This document shows positions 26,724 to 37,825 of a stretch of DNA of 64,000 nucleotides, in pieces. The position numbers and the translations under genes are program-made. Origin of the DNA: Fastidiosipila sp. (GTDB lineage Bacteria; Bacillota; Clostridia; Saccharofermentanales; DTU023); assembly GCA_012511175.1 (NCBI GenBank), contig JAAZGO010000004.1, positions 61,804 through 125,803 on the forward strand. The letters run 5' to 3'. The notes under the pieces are model-generated. The model made no database searches. It worked only from the letters and a program-made list of their open reading frames with translations, and was not told where the DNA came from. Numbering within the stretch: the first letter of the stretch is position 1; the number at the start of each line of letters is the position of its first letter.

Positions 26724-27829
26724 CATTGGGCCTCCCTCCGGCTGATGAAGTCATCGCGCCAGGCTGCAAGGAAGGCCGGAAAAGGCAGGCCGGCAAGGCT
26801 CTCTACACTGACCGGCAACAGGCTACCCTGCGGGGCATCAGGTCCGTCACGCGGGATCAATCCGGCCCCGCCCGAAACTTCCGCTTCCCAAAAAGCCATC
26901 TCCCATATGCGGTGAGAGAAGACGGCGCGGTTTTCGCCAACATAGTCCAGTTTGATCACTTTCGCACCCAAATGCGCTTCAATTGCCGGCCGGACATGGC
27001 CTTCTTCCTGTTTCCCATACTTGCCGGACAAGGAAAAAAACTCAAAGAGTCCGGACAGGAGCCCTTTGGAGCGGCGCCGGCAGTAAACCAGTTCACCCTC
27101 ACGGATCAAGACGTAGGTGAGCTGGCTTGCGGGTTTGGGGAGGTCCTTGCGCCGCCTGGGGTAATCCATCACAGCAGAAAGCGAGAAAGCCAGGCAGTAA
27201 CGATTGATGGGACAGGCTTGGCAGGCGGGTGCAGAGGGTGTACAGACAGCCGCGCCCAGCTCTATCAAGGCCTCACTGAAATCACCGGCCCGGCAGGGGG
27301 GAAAAAGTGCCGCCACACGCTCCCTTACCGCGCGCTGGCTTTTAGGGTCACCCTGCAGGTGCGGGATGGCATCAAGCCTTGACAGGACGCGGACCACATT
27401 GCCGTCCACCGCGGGCTCGGGAAGATCATAGGCGAATGAGAGGATGGCGCCGGCGGTGTAGGGGCCAATGCCCGGCAACTTGAGCAGCTCTTTTTTTTCA
27501 CAAGGCAGGACCCCCTGGTACCGGCTGACGACCATGACGGCCAATGCCAGGAGATTTTTCGCGCGGCGGTAATAGCCGAGTCCCTCCCAGTATTTCAGTA
27601 CTTCTGTTTCGCTTGCTGCCGCCAGGGACTCAAAATCCGGAAAGCGCGCCATGAACCGCTCATAGTAGGGGATGACCGTGGCAACCTGGGTTTGCTGGAG
27701 CATCAATTCAGACACGATGACCGCATAGGGATCGCGCCGATAGCCGGACCCCGCTGCCTCCCGCCAGGGCAAGGGCCTGGCAGACCGGTCAAACCAGCCA
27801 AGAAGCGCTTCTGAAAAACCGGGCTTCAA
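26723..27829 (-). CDS. mutY: A/G-specific adenine glycosylase
   Basis: DNA repair enzyme that removes A paired with 8-oxoguanine. The helix-hairpin-helix 'LPGIGPYTAGAILSFAY' with the catalytic Asp in 'AVDGNVVRVLSR' and the [4Fe-4S] loop with Cys spacing C-x6-C-x2-C-x5-C ('CTPSAPACQACPINRYC') are visible, followed by a NUDIX-like 8-oxoG-recognition domain. I propose TTG at 27829 as start because it overlaps the upstream stop (TTGA), giving 368 aa, the usual length; longer in-frame starts to 27895 lie within the neighbouring gene. Confidence 0.94.
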   Translation of the reverse strand: MKPGFSEALLGWFDRSARPLPWREAAGSGYRRDPYAVIVSELMLQQTQVATVIPYYERFMARFPDFESLAAASETEVLKYWEGLGYYRRAKNLLALAVMVVSRYQGVLPCEKKELLKLPGIGPYTAGAILSFAYDLPEPAVDGNVVRVLSRLDAIPHLQGDPKSQRAVRERVAALFPPCRAGDFSEALIELGAAVCTPSAPACQACPINRYCLAFSLSAVMDYPRRRKDLPKPASQLTYVLIREGELVYCRRRSKGLLSGLFEFFSLSGKYGKQEEGHVRPAIEAHLGAKVIKLDYVGENRAVFSHRIWEMAFWEAEVSGGAGLIPRDGPDAPQGSLLPVSVESLAGLPFPAFLAAWRDDFISRREAQ

Positions 27830-29085
27830 GACGATTCCGACTCCAGGAATACAGCGGCTGACTGGCCCGCCAGCCAGCCTGAAGCCATGGCCCACATGAG
27901 ATTGAAGCCGCCCGTATCTCCGTCGATGTCAAGGACTTCACCGCAGGCGAAGAGACCCGGAACGAGCCTTGACATCAGGGTATCAGGATCGAAATCATCC
28001 GTCGCGATTCCCCCCGAGGCCACCTGGGCAAAAGAGAAACCGCGCGTACCGGTTACACCGACCTGGAGATGCTTGAGCTGGCGGGATAACTCCCTGATCA
28101 TGCCCGACCGGCTGGAAACCGCCTGGCCATGGGACGCCGCACAGCCCACCAGGGCACGGGCGATCTTATCAGGGACCAGACCCGCCAGGGCAATCCGCCA
28201 GTCATCATGTGCCACATCCGAGGCAGCCAGGATTTCGCCGATGGCCTCCTCTTCCAGCTCGGGCAGGAAATCAATTTCGATCACACCGGCCGTGGCCGCC
28301 GACGAGACCGAGTGTCCGACCGCTCCGCCCAGTTCCATGGCCGCAATGCCGGACAAGCCGTATTTGGTGATCAGGTATTCGCCGCTGGTCCGCGCCGCCG
28401 CACCCCTTGTACCTTTGAAGGAGACTGAACCGCGGAAACGGACGCCTTCCGCGTATTGGATCAGGGGATGCGGGGACAGGGTCAGGGGGACGAGTGAAGG
28501 GACCGGTTCATTCAGCCGGTGACCCAGACCCTGGAGAATTTCATAGCCTGAGCGCGACCCGCCCAGGTCGGGAGAGGCACAGCTGCCCGCCGCCACAAGG
28601 ACTGACCGGGCCGTGGCGCTTGTGCCATCATCGGCCAGGGCAAGAAAATGATTCTTTTGCTTTTTGACTTGCTCGATTTTCAAGGGCTGGATCAAGGCGA
28701 CCTGCCTGTTCTGGAGGGCGTTGAGAAGCAGGAGTGTGACGGACCGAGCCTGCAGGGAGCGCGGATAGACACGCCTCTCTCTTTCCTCCATGGTCATCAG
28801 GCCTAGATCCCGGAGGATGGCCAGGATTTTTTCAGCCGGCAGCCGCTGGAATACAGGCCTGACAAAGTCCGGGTCGCCGCCCCGGTAATGACCTTCCACC
28901 GGTTCAAGGCTGGCGATGTTGCAGCGGCCGTTTCCGCTCGCCAGCACCTTGCGCAGGGCCTGTGATTCCTTTTCAACAATGGCAAGGGCCCCCCTCAGGC
29001 CGGCTTCCCGCGCCCCCAGCGCAGCCAGTACTCCGGAGGCTCCCCCCCCGACAATGATCAAATCATAATGTTGATCCAAGAACAC
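27826..29085 (-). CDS. HI0933/YhiN-family flavoprotein (NAD(P)/FAD-dependent oxidoreductase)
   Basis: The 419-residue protein has the FAD-binding N-terminus 'YDLIIVGGGASGVLAAL' and the family motif 'LRKVLASGNGRCNI' near residue 50. The C-terminal signature 'GEVLDIDGDTGGFNLMWAMASG' closes the FAD site. BaiN of bile-acid metabolising clostridia belongs to this family; the physiological substrate here is unknown. It overlaps mutY by 4 bases and starts 5 bases after the preceding gene's stop. Confidence 0.92.
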   Translation of the reverse strand: MFLDQHYDLIIVGGGASGVLAALGAREAGLRGALAIVEKESQALRKVLASGNGRCNIASLEPVEGHYRGGDPDFVRPVFQRLPAEKILAILRDLGLMTMEERERRVYPRSLQARSVTLLLLNALQNRQVALIQPLKIEQVKKQKNHFLALADDGTSATARSVLVAAGSCASPDLGGSRSGYEILQGLGHRLNEPVPSLVPLTLSPHPLIQYAEGVRFRGSVSFKGTRGAAARTSGEYLITKYGLSGIAAMELGGAVGHSVSSAATAGVIEIDFLPELEEEAIGEILAASDVAHDDWRIALAGLVPDKIARALVGCAASHGQAVSSRSGMIRELSRQLKHLQVGVTGTRGFSFAQVASGGIATDDFDPDTLMSRLVPGLFACGEVLDIDGDTGGFNLMWAMASGWLAGQSAAVFLESESS

Positions 29086-29089
29086 CCTC

Positions 29090-30232
29090 CTATCGCACTG
29101 TCACAATGACCGCTTCTTTCTCGTCAATCACCAGGAAGTGCTGGCTGCTCAATGCCAGAATACGTTTAACCGGACCACCGGCAGCCCGGCGGGCCACGAC
29201 TTGCCCCGTATCCATCCGGCAGGTCATAAGCTCACTGCCGGCGGCAGCCAGGATCAGGGTCCCGTCCGGGGTCAAGGCGAAAGTGGAAATCCCCTCCCCT
29301 GCCTCCAGCGCCTGAAATAGTTGACCATCGCCCAAACGATCCGGTGAGGCCGCATAAAGCCTCAAGCTCCCTTCATTTTCCGCCAAAAGCACAAAACGGC
29401 CGCCGCCCTCCGCGGCCTGGACCGGCATTCCCGGCAAGGAGCCGGTCTGGATCATCCCCGTCCGGGGGTCGAAGCACACCCACTCAGCCTCATTGTAAAA
29501 GAGTACCTCACCGCCGCCAAGACAGACTCGCAAGGGGAAAACATCATCCGCCGATATCAGGGCATCCGAGAGCCGTTTCCCCTCAAAATCGAAGCGCAGA
29601 TAGCGGGTGGCTGTTTTCCCCTGCGAAAGGTCCAGCATGAGGACATCAAACTGGTCAGCTCCAGGGACAAAAGCAAGGCTGACCGGCCACTCCAGGGATG
29701 AGAAGGTCAAAACAGCGCAGTAGCCGCCTGTCCTGGCGTCAAAGAGCGATGCCGCCAGCCTTCCTTTGATTGAAGTTCCGAAAGTTAAAAGCAGCGGTTC
29801 CCGGAGATCCCCGCCGTAAATGATCTCCCGGGTATCCGACTCATGGCTGGAAAGATCGGCAAAAACTGCCATGTAGCCGGCTCTGTCAACCGGAGTCACC
29901 AGCAATCCCTCACCCATGGCCCTGACCTGTGACCGGCGGTAGGGAAAGGATGTAAAATCCAGTTCCCTGCCCGAGGCATCAAGCGCAGCCAGGCCCTCCT
30001 CCTCGATGCGGACCAGGGTCGATCCGACCAGGGCAAAAGACTCAGCCGGGGCCCCGCGCAGAGGGAAGGGCTTGCCGATAAGAAGTGAATCACCTGGCTG
30101 GACCGGCCTTTCAGGCACGCGGGAAATGAAAAGGATCAGGGCGATCACAATGAAAATAAGCGCCCAAAAAAAAGAGAGCACAGCGATCAGCCGGGAACCC
30201 GATTCTTTAGAATCTGAACTTTGCCTTGCCAT
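29090..30232 (-). CDS. Membrane-anchored beta-propeller-like protein, function unknown
   Basis: The 380-residue protein has a single N-terminal membrane anchor (~residues 15-36) followed by an all-beta extracytoplasmic region with repeated strand-turn units such as 'LAALDASGRELDF', 'VCFDPRTGMIQTG' and 'MTCRMDTGQVVAR', suggestive of a beta-propeller. It resembles DUF5711-type proteins of Clostridia; no activity can be deduced. It heads a three-gene set with the flavoprotein and mutY. Confidence 0.8.
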   Translation of the reverse strand: MARQSSDSKESGSRLIAVLSFFWALIFIVIALILFISRVPERPVQPGDSLLIGKPFPLRGAPAESFALVGSTLVRIEEEGLAALDASGRELDFTSFPYRRSQVRAMGEGLLVTPVDRAGYMAVFADLSSHESDTREIIYGGDLREPLLLTFGTSIKGRLAASLFDARTGGYCAVLTFSSLEWPVSLAFVPGADQFDVLMLDLSQGKTATRYLRFDFEGKRLSDALISADDVFPLRVCLGGGEVLFYNEAEWVCFDPRTGMIQTGSLPGMPVQAAEGGGRFVLLAENEGSLRLYAASPDRLGDGQLFQALEAGEGISTFALTPDGTLILAAAGSELMTCRMDTGQVVARRAAGGPVKRILALSSQHFLVIDEKEAVIVTVR

Positions 30233-30302
30233 GCGGGGCGGGCAGCTCCTCTCCGCTTCCTTCGGTGAATTGATTTTACTATAGCACGCGGCTGGACGGC
30301 CT

Positions 30303-30336
30303 AAAAAAGGGGCTGCCCCGCCATGGGACAGCCCCT
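30303..30336 (-). terminator. Terminator of the groESL operon
   Basis: On the minus strand AGGGGCTG.. and ..CAGCCCCT pair (30309-30336, extended by CCC/GGG) and are followed by TTTTTT. It begins 22 bases after the groEL stop. Confidence 0.88.
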
Positions 30337-30358
30337 GATTACTCTTCCGGGCAGTCGT

Positions 30359-32393
<2,035 letters not shown>

Positions 32394-32403
32394 CCGCCTC
32401 CGA

Positions 32404-33057
32404 TTAAAAGATCGTGTCCAAAAGTGAACGAAAGATGTCTTTTTCTGAAAGGAAGGCCAGAATACGTGAGTTTTCAGTGAAACTGCGAACCAGGGGGCTG
32501 GTAAGGCTGAAGGAAATCAGCACCATGACAAGGAGCCAGACCATGAAGGCGCCCCAAACCAGACCCAGCACCAAACCGCCCGTTTTGTTGAGCCATCCGA
32601 CGACCGGGATCCCATTCAGGACGGGAGTCAGCAGGCGGGCGGCCAGACCCAGAACCAGACGCACAATAAGAAAAATCACGACCAGGGCCAGGGCACCCAG
32701 CACCAGCTGCCAGACGGACTGAACGGCCGAGTCGGCAACGGAATTGCCGGCCGCGTCCGGAGCCTGCAGGATCCGCCGCGTCCAGTTTTCGGGCATGCCC
32801 AGAATATGCAGGACCGAGGGAAGGCCCGAAGAAGCGGCTCCAGCCCCTTCATGGACCAAGTCGGACACCTCTTCCATGGATCCGCTGAAAAGGCCCAATT
32901 TGAGCATCCAGCCGGACAGGGGCCGTACCATAAGAAACGCAATGGCGATTGAAATCAGGGAACTGATGAAACCGACCGCGGTCAGAAGCAGGCCGCGCCG
33001 GTGGCCGACCCAGACAAAAAGAGCAACAAGAATCAGTGCGGAAATGTCAAATCTCAT
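32404..33057 (-). CDS. CvpA family membrane protein
   Basis: The 217-residue protein has four membrane segments (approx. 5-22, 28-50, 100-125 and 150-175) and the CvpA start 'MRFDISALILVALFVWVGHRRGLL'. CvpA proteins occur next to many housekeeping genes; a role in colicin V production in E. coli named them, and their general function is unsettled. It ends 11 bases before the groES -35 box, so it is read into the groESL region; no terminator is seen between them. Confidence 0.88.
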   Translation of the reverse strand: MRFDISALILVALFVWVGHRRGLLLTAVGFISSLISIAIAFLMVRPLSGWMLKLGLFSGSMEEVSDLVHEGAGAASSGLPSVLHILGMPENWTRRILQAPDAAGNSVADSAVQSVWQLVLGALALVVIFLIVRLVLGLAARLLTPVLNGIPVVGWLNKTGGLVLGLVWGAFMVWLLVMVLISFSLTSPLVRSFTENSRILAFLSEKDIFRSLLDTIF

Positions 33058-33185
33058 AATTACCTTCCAGCTTCCTGCAATCCAGGCCCGGACTGCCCCG
33101 GAGCCCGCAGCAACCGCATTATCTCACAGTCGCCGGCCTTTTGCGAGCAGAACCCTTATGCTAAAATCATGCCGGAGGACGCGTC

Positions 33186-33749
33186 ATGCCAAACGAAGCC
33201 ATTCCGGTCCACAAACTGATACTCCTTTACATTGCCGGACAGGCTCCCGGTATTCGCCTTTCGCGCCTGCGCGATGCCGGCCTGGCCACCTTGTCCATGG
33301 ATTATTTGGACCTGGCGGGGGCTTTGGAAGACTTGACCGCAAGCGGCCTGATCCAGGTGACTGTCCGTGACGACAAGCTTTTGCGTGACGCGGAAGACCG
33401 TGAAATTGAGATCTGCCAGCTGACCGTCGCAGGCCGGTCTACCCTCCAGGCTCTGGAAAATCAGATTCCTGCCCCCACCAGGCGCTTTCTTTCGGCCTAT
33501 CTCGATGAAACCCACCTGCAGCGGACAGCAGCTGATACCATTACCTCCACGGTGGAGACGGCCAGCGATGGACGCTACCGCCTTACCTGCCGGCAAATGG
33601 AGGGAGATGACGGCAGTTTTTCCTTCTCCATCCTCTTCCCCACCGAGGCCATGGCCCGCAAGGCTGCACTGACCTGGCGCGAAAAACCGGCCTCCGTCTT
33701 CTCCTCCCTGCTCCAATCGCTTCTGGGCGATGACAAAAAAACACCTTGA
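33186..33749 (+). CDS. DUF4364 family protein, predicted winged-helix regulator
   Basis: The 187-residue protein starts with a winged-helix-like segment ('HKLILLYIAGQAPGIRLSRL' ... 'EICQLTVAGRSTLQALE'), followed by 'QIPAPTRRFLSAYLDE', the hallmark of the clostridial DUF4364 family, and a C-terminal mixed domain. DNA binding is predicted but targets are unknown. GGAGG lies 7 bases before the ATG. A TGCTAAAAT extended -10 lies at 33160-33168. Confidence 0.85.
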   Translation: MPNEAIPVHKLILLYIAGQAPGIRLSRLRDAGLATLSMDYLDLAGALEDLTASGLIQVTVRDDKLLRDAEDREIEICQLTVAGRSTLQALENQIPAPTRRFLSAYLDETHLQRTAADTITSTVETASDGRYRLTCRQMEGDDGSFSFSILFPTEAMARKAALTWREKPASVFSSLLQSLLGDDKKTP

Positions 33750-33767
33750 CCGGAACCGGCCAAGGTG
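33742..33767. terminator. Bidirectional terminator between DUF4364 and fprA
   Basis: CACCTTG (33742-33748) pairs with CAAGGTG (33761-33767), extended inward by CCGG/CCGG. On the minus strand it is followed by seven T, on the plus strand by CTTTCTTT, so it should serve both converging genes. Confidence 0.85.
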
Positions 33768-33789
33768 CTTTCTTTCAAGTTCAGCCGAC

Positions 33790-35010
33790 TCATTCGTTTT
33801 CCAGGACTTCCTCAGCCGGCAGGGCCTTCATGCGGGCTGCAAGTTCAGCCGCGTAGACCTTGATGGCTTCCCGGTCGTCCCCGGTCGGCAGGCCGCGCAC
33901 CAGAAACGGTTCAATCCGCTCGGCCTTGTGGCTGCCCAAAAGACCTTCGAGTTGTTTGACCATTTGCGAGCCCCAGCCGTAGGAGCCGACAATCCCGATG
34001 TATTTGACGGGCGGGTTGATGCCGCCGATCAGCATGGTCATGGCGGCGACAAGCGGATGGGCACCGCCCAGCACCGCCGGGGATGCCAGGATCAGGGCGC
34101 CGGCAAAAATGGATTCCGTCAGAACCCGGCCGATGGGGACGCGCAGGTCCTGCTTGGCGCTGCCCAGATCCACCAGCTTGACGCCGATGCCCAGATCACT
34201 CAGGGCTCTGGCCAGCAGGCGGACCATGATGCCGGTGCTGCCATGCATGGAAACATAGGCAATCAGTACATCACGGCTGGTCTTGTCCGATACCATGCGC
34301 TCATACTCGGAAAGGATGGTGTCGGGCTCAAACCAGACCGGTCCGTGCGCCGCACAGATGATGGCCGGGTCAAGGGCTCTGGCCTTTTCCACATAACGCT
34401 TGACATGGGTCCTGAAGGGCATCATGATTTCAGAAAAGTAGGTGCGGGACTGCTGGATGCGTATCTCCTCATCCGGCTTGTCCGGAACGTCCGGCGCGTA
34501 GTGGCTGCCAAACAGATCCGAGGGGAAAAGTATGCGCTCCTCAGGCATCCAGAACATGGTGTTGTCGGGCCAGTGGGCAAAGGGGATGGGCATGCACTCC
34601 AACGTCACGCCTCCCAGATCCACCACATCGCCCTCGGCGACAACCATCAGGTCCTCTTGCGGGATATGCAGGAGCACGCCCAGAAATTCCGCCACCTTGG
34701 CGCTGGCCACGATTTTGGCCTCCGGATAGCGGTCGAGCAGGATGCGGGCGGCACCCGAATGATCCTGTTCCGCGTGGAGCGAAAAGATGTAGTCGAGCCG
34801 CTTGACTCCCATTTCCTGAAGATTATGAAGCAGCTGGTCAACGGTGTTTTCCTGCACCGGATCGATCAGGGCTGTTTTCTCATCACCCTGGATCAGAAAA
34901 CTGTTGTAGGTTGTGCCATAGGGGGTTGGCATCAGGCAGTCAAAGAACTGCAGGCCCGGGTCAATGGATCCGACCTGGGTCACCCGTCCGGTCACCTTCT
35001 GTATGGACAT
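33790..35010 (-). CDS. fprA: Flavodiiron protein (A-type flavoprotein)
   Basis: The 406-residue protein couples a metallo-beta-lactamase-like diiron domain (1-250) to a flavodoxin domain (~255-395). All diiron ligands can be seen: 'HAEQDH', the His of 'FAHWPDN', the Asp of 'PSDLFGSH' and the His of 'AAHGPVW'. The FMN loop is 'SMHGSTG'. Such enzymes reduce O2 to water or NO to N2O in anaerobes. The electron donor is probably the rubredoxin encoded just upstream. The ATG at 35010 has GGAG 5 bases before it; a GTG lies 6 bases further upstream. Confidence 0.95.
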   Translation of the reverse strand: MSIQKVTGRVTQVGSIDPGLQFFDCLMPTPYGTTYNSFLIQGDEKTALIDPVQENTVDQLLHNLQEMGVKRLDYIFSLHAEQDHSGAARILLDRYPEAKIVASAKVAEFLGVLLHIPQEDLMVVAEGDVVDLGGVTLECMPIPFAHWPDNTMFWMPEERILFPSDLFGSHYAPDVPDKPDEEIRIQQSRTYFSEIMMPFRTHVKRYVEKARALDPAIICAAHGPVWFEPDTILSEYERMVSDKTSRDVLIAYVSMHGSTGIMVRLLARALSDLGIGVKLVDLGSAKQDLRVPIGRVLTESIFAGALILASPAVLGGAHPLVAAMTMLIGGINPPVKYIGIVGSYGWGSQMVKQLEGLLGSHKAERIEPFLVRGLPTGDDREAIKVYAAELAARMKALPAEEVLENE

Positions 35011-35086
35011 AAACACTCCTCTCCCGGCACTTGCCTTCCGTGCCGCGCATCATTAAGCGGATAAGCATACCCGCATCAAAACCGGA

Positions 35087-35104
35087 GAGCCGGCAGGCCG
35101 GCTC
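35087..35104 (-). terminator. Hairpin between rubredoxin and fprA, possible attenuator
   Basis: GAGCCGGC and GCCGGCTC are perfect complements separated by two bases (so a 7-bp stem with a CAGG-type loop in RNA). On the minus strand only a short TTTT follows after six bases, so termination would be partial and could set the ratio of rubredoxin to FprA. Confidence 0.4.
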
Positions 35105-35128
35105 CCTGATTGTCTCAATTCGTAAGGA

Positions 35129-35293
35129 TTAATCCTCGAGCGGTGAAAAATCTTCTTTTGGCACGCCGCAGACCGGGCATACCCAATCGTCCGGCAAATC
35201 TTCAAAGGCGACTCCCGGATCAATGCCCCCGTCGGGATCACCGAGTTCAGGATCATAGACGTAGCCGCACACATCGCAAACATATTTCTGCAT
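35129..35293 (-). CDS. Rubredoxin
   Basis: A 54-residue one-iron electron carrier with the two Cys-x2-Cys-Gly knuckles 'CDVCGY' and 'CPVCGV' and the aromatic core '[13 protein letters not shown]'. The ATG at 35293 has GAGGT 7 bases upstream; earlier in-frame starts would add an unnatural extension. It lies 118 bases upstream of fprA on the same strand and is the likely electron donor to it. Confidence 0.96.
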   Translation of the reverse strand: MQKYVCDVCGYVYDPELGDPDGGIDPGVAFEDLPDDWVCPVCGVPKEDFSPLED

Positions 35294-35362
35294 AGTCAAC
35301 CTCACTTCGCTGAAACGCCTGTGGCCCATCACAGCCCTGCGCCTCAGACTTTATTTGGGACA

Positions 35363-35368
35363 TTATAC
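35363..35368 (-). promoter_or_regulatory. Candidate -10 box of the rubredoxin-fprA operon
   Basis: A perfect TATAAT on the minus strand lies about 70 bases before the rubredoxin ATG. No convincing -35 is found at the expected spacing. Confidence 0.4.
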
Positions 35369-35394
35369 ACGACCCTCTTTTGGATTGGCGGTAC

Positions 35395-36696
<1,302 letters not shown>

Positions 36697-36981
36697 CTAC
36701 TCTCCGACCGGATAAACGCTGGCCTGTTTGCGTTTTCGCGAAATACGCTCGTAGCGAACCAGGCCGTCAATCTTGGCAAAGAGGGTATCATCCTTGCCGA
36801 TGCCTACATTGATGCCCGGATGGACTTTGGTTCCCCGCTGGCGGTAGATGATGCTGCCCGCTGTGCAGAATTCCCCATCCGAAAGCTTGGCACCCAGACG
36901 CTTGGACTTGGAGTCGCGCCCATTGCGCGAACTGCCCATGCCCATCTTATGGGCCAAAAGCTGAAGATTTACTTTAATCAT
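36697..36981 (-). CDS. rpmA: 50S ribosomal protein L27
   Basis: A 94-residue protein with the L27 core '[15 protein letters not shown]' and '[14 protein letters not shown]'. The N-terminus '[14 protein letters not shown]' carries the Firmicutes extension that is cut by Prp before AHK so that L27 can reach the peptidyl transferase centre. Its start overlaps the end of prp by 8 bases. Confidence 0.97.
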   Translation of the reverse strand: MIKVNLQLLAHKMGMGSSRNGRDSKSKRLGAKLSDGEFCTAGSIIYRQRGTKVHPGINVGIGKDDTLFAKIDGLVRYERISRKRKQASVYPVGE

Positions 36982-37336
36982 GGTTTCCCCCTTTATTATC
37001 TGTCAAATCCTGATCGGCGACGGTCACGAAACGTGTTCCATAACTGTCTTCGATCTGCATGCATCCAATCCTGGCTGACTCCATCAAGGTCGAAACGGCA
37101 GCTGCCTTTCCGGCATCTTCCGGGTAGCCGACCGAGCAAGAGATGAACCCCGGCTCAAGCGTGTAGTCAGGCTGGACACCGGCAATATCCTGCAAACTGC
37201 CGATCACGGTCTGGGCAATGGCTGACAGGCCCGCGCAGATCGCATCCGGCCAAGGCCTCCATCCTCTGGCGTGCCCCTCCAACCGAAAGGAAACAATCCG
37301 TCCCTCGCAGTCACGTGAAAAGGCCGCCCGGATCAT
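36974..37336 (-). CDS. prp: Ribosomal-processing cysteine protease Prp
   Basis: The 120-residue protein carries the Prp catalytic pair: His in 'LEGHARG' (residue ~22) and Cys in '[13 protein letters not shown]' (residue ~34). The enzyme removes the N-terminal extension of L27, the next gene product. It lies between rplU (1-base gap) and rpmA (8-base overlap), the standard Firmicutes position. Confidence 0.93.
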   Translation of the reverse strand: MIRAAFSRDCEGRIVSFRLEGHARGWRPWPDAICAGLSAIAQTVIGSLQDIAGVQPDYTLEPGFISCSVGYPEDAGKAAAVSTLMESARIGCMQIEDSYGTRFVTVADQDLTDNKGGNHD

Positions 37337-37337
37337 G

Positions 37338-37652
37338 TCAGCCCCTGATCGACTTGATCAGGACCCGTGTATAGGGCTGGCGGTGACCCTGCTTGCGGCG
37401 GTAGCCTTTCTTGGCCTTGTACTTGAAGACGACAATCTTCTTGCCGCGGCCCTGTTTGACAATCTCACCCGTTACGGCAGCCCCTTCCAGCAAGGGCGTT
37501 CCGACACGAAGCAGGCCGCCCTCTGAAATGGCCAGAACTTCCTCGAAAACCACCGGGTCTTCGGCTTCCCCTTCAATGCTTTCGATGAAGATCTCGTCGC
37601 CTTCCGCGACGCGGTATTGCTTGCCGCCTGTCCTGATGATGGCGTAGCTCAT
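37338..37652 (-). CDS. rplU: 50S ribosomal protein L21
   Basis: A 104-residue protein starting '[19 protein letters not shown]' and ending with '[14 protein letters not shown]', as in the bacterial L21 family. AAAAGGAGTGA precedes the start. It opens the rplU-prp-rpmA-obgE operon. Confidence 0.98.
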   Translation of the reverse strand: MSYAIIRTGGKQYRVAEGDEIFIESIEGEAEDPVVFEEVLAISEGGLLRVGTPLLEGAAVTGEIVKQGRGKKIVVFKYKAKKGYRRKQGHRQPYTRVLIKSIRG

Positions 37653-37735
37653 ATGCGGTCACTCCTTTTTCAAGTCTCGCCCAGCCAGGGTTGCCGCTTT
37701 CAAGCAACATTAAAAAACCCCGCCGGAGCGGTCGC
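37653..37735 (-). promoter_or_regulatory. rplU leader with attenuator-like element
   Basis: From the predicted RNA start the minus strand contains a GC-rich dyad (CCGC-TCCG-GCGG) running into TTTTTT (37713-37730), then GTTGC..GCAAC. This resembles an L21 leader/attenuator; the stem is short, so the claim is tentative. Confidence 0.35.
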
Positions 37736-37741
37736 CGGATC

Positions 37742-37771
37742 ATGATACGACAGGGGGGGCCTGCCTGTCAA
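37742..37771 (-). promoter_or_regulatory. Promoter of the rplU-obgE operon
   Basis: TTGACA (37771-37766, minus strand) and TATCAT (37747-37742) are 18 bases apart, giving RNA start near 37735. Confidence 0.7.
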
Positions 37772-37825
37772 ACGACCTGTACGGAAGCCGGATCCCGGCC
37801 CGCCTGTTACCGGAAGCCCCGCTCC

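Noticed and set aside
33730..35064. Plus-strand open frame of 444 codons opposite fprA
   Set aside because: It covers the bidirectional terminator and the flavodiiron gene; no protein-like features.
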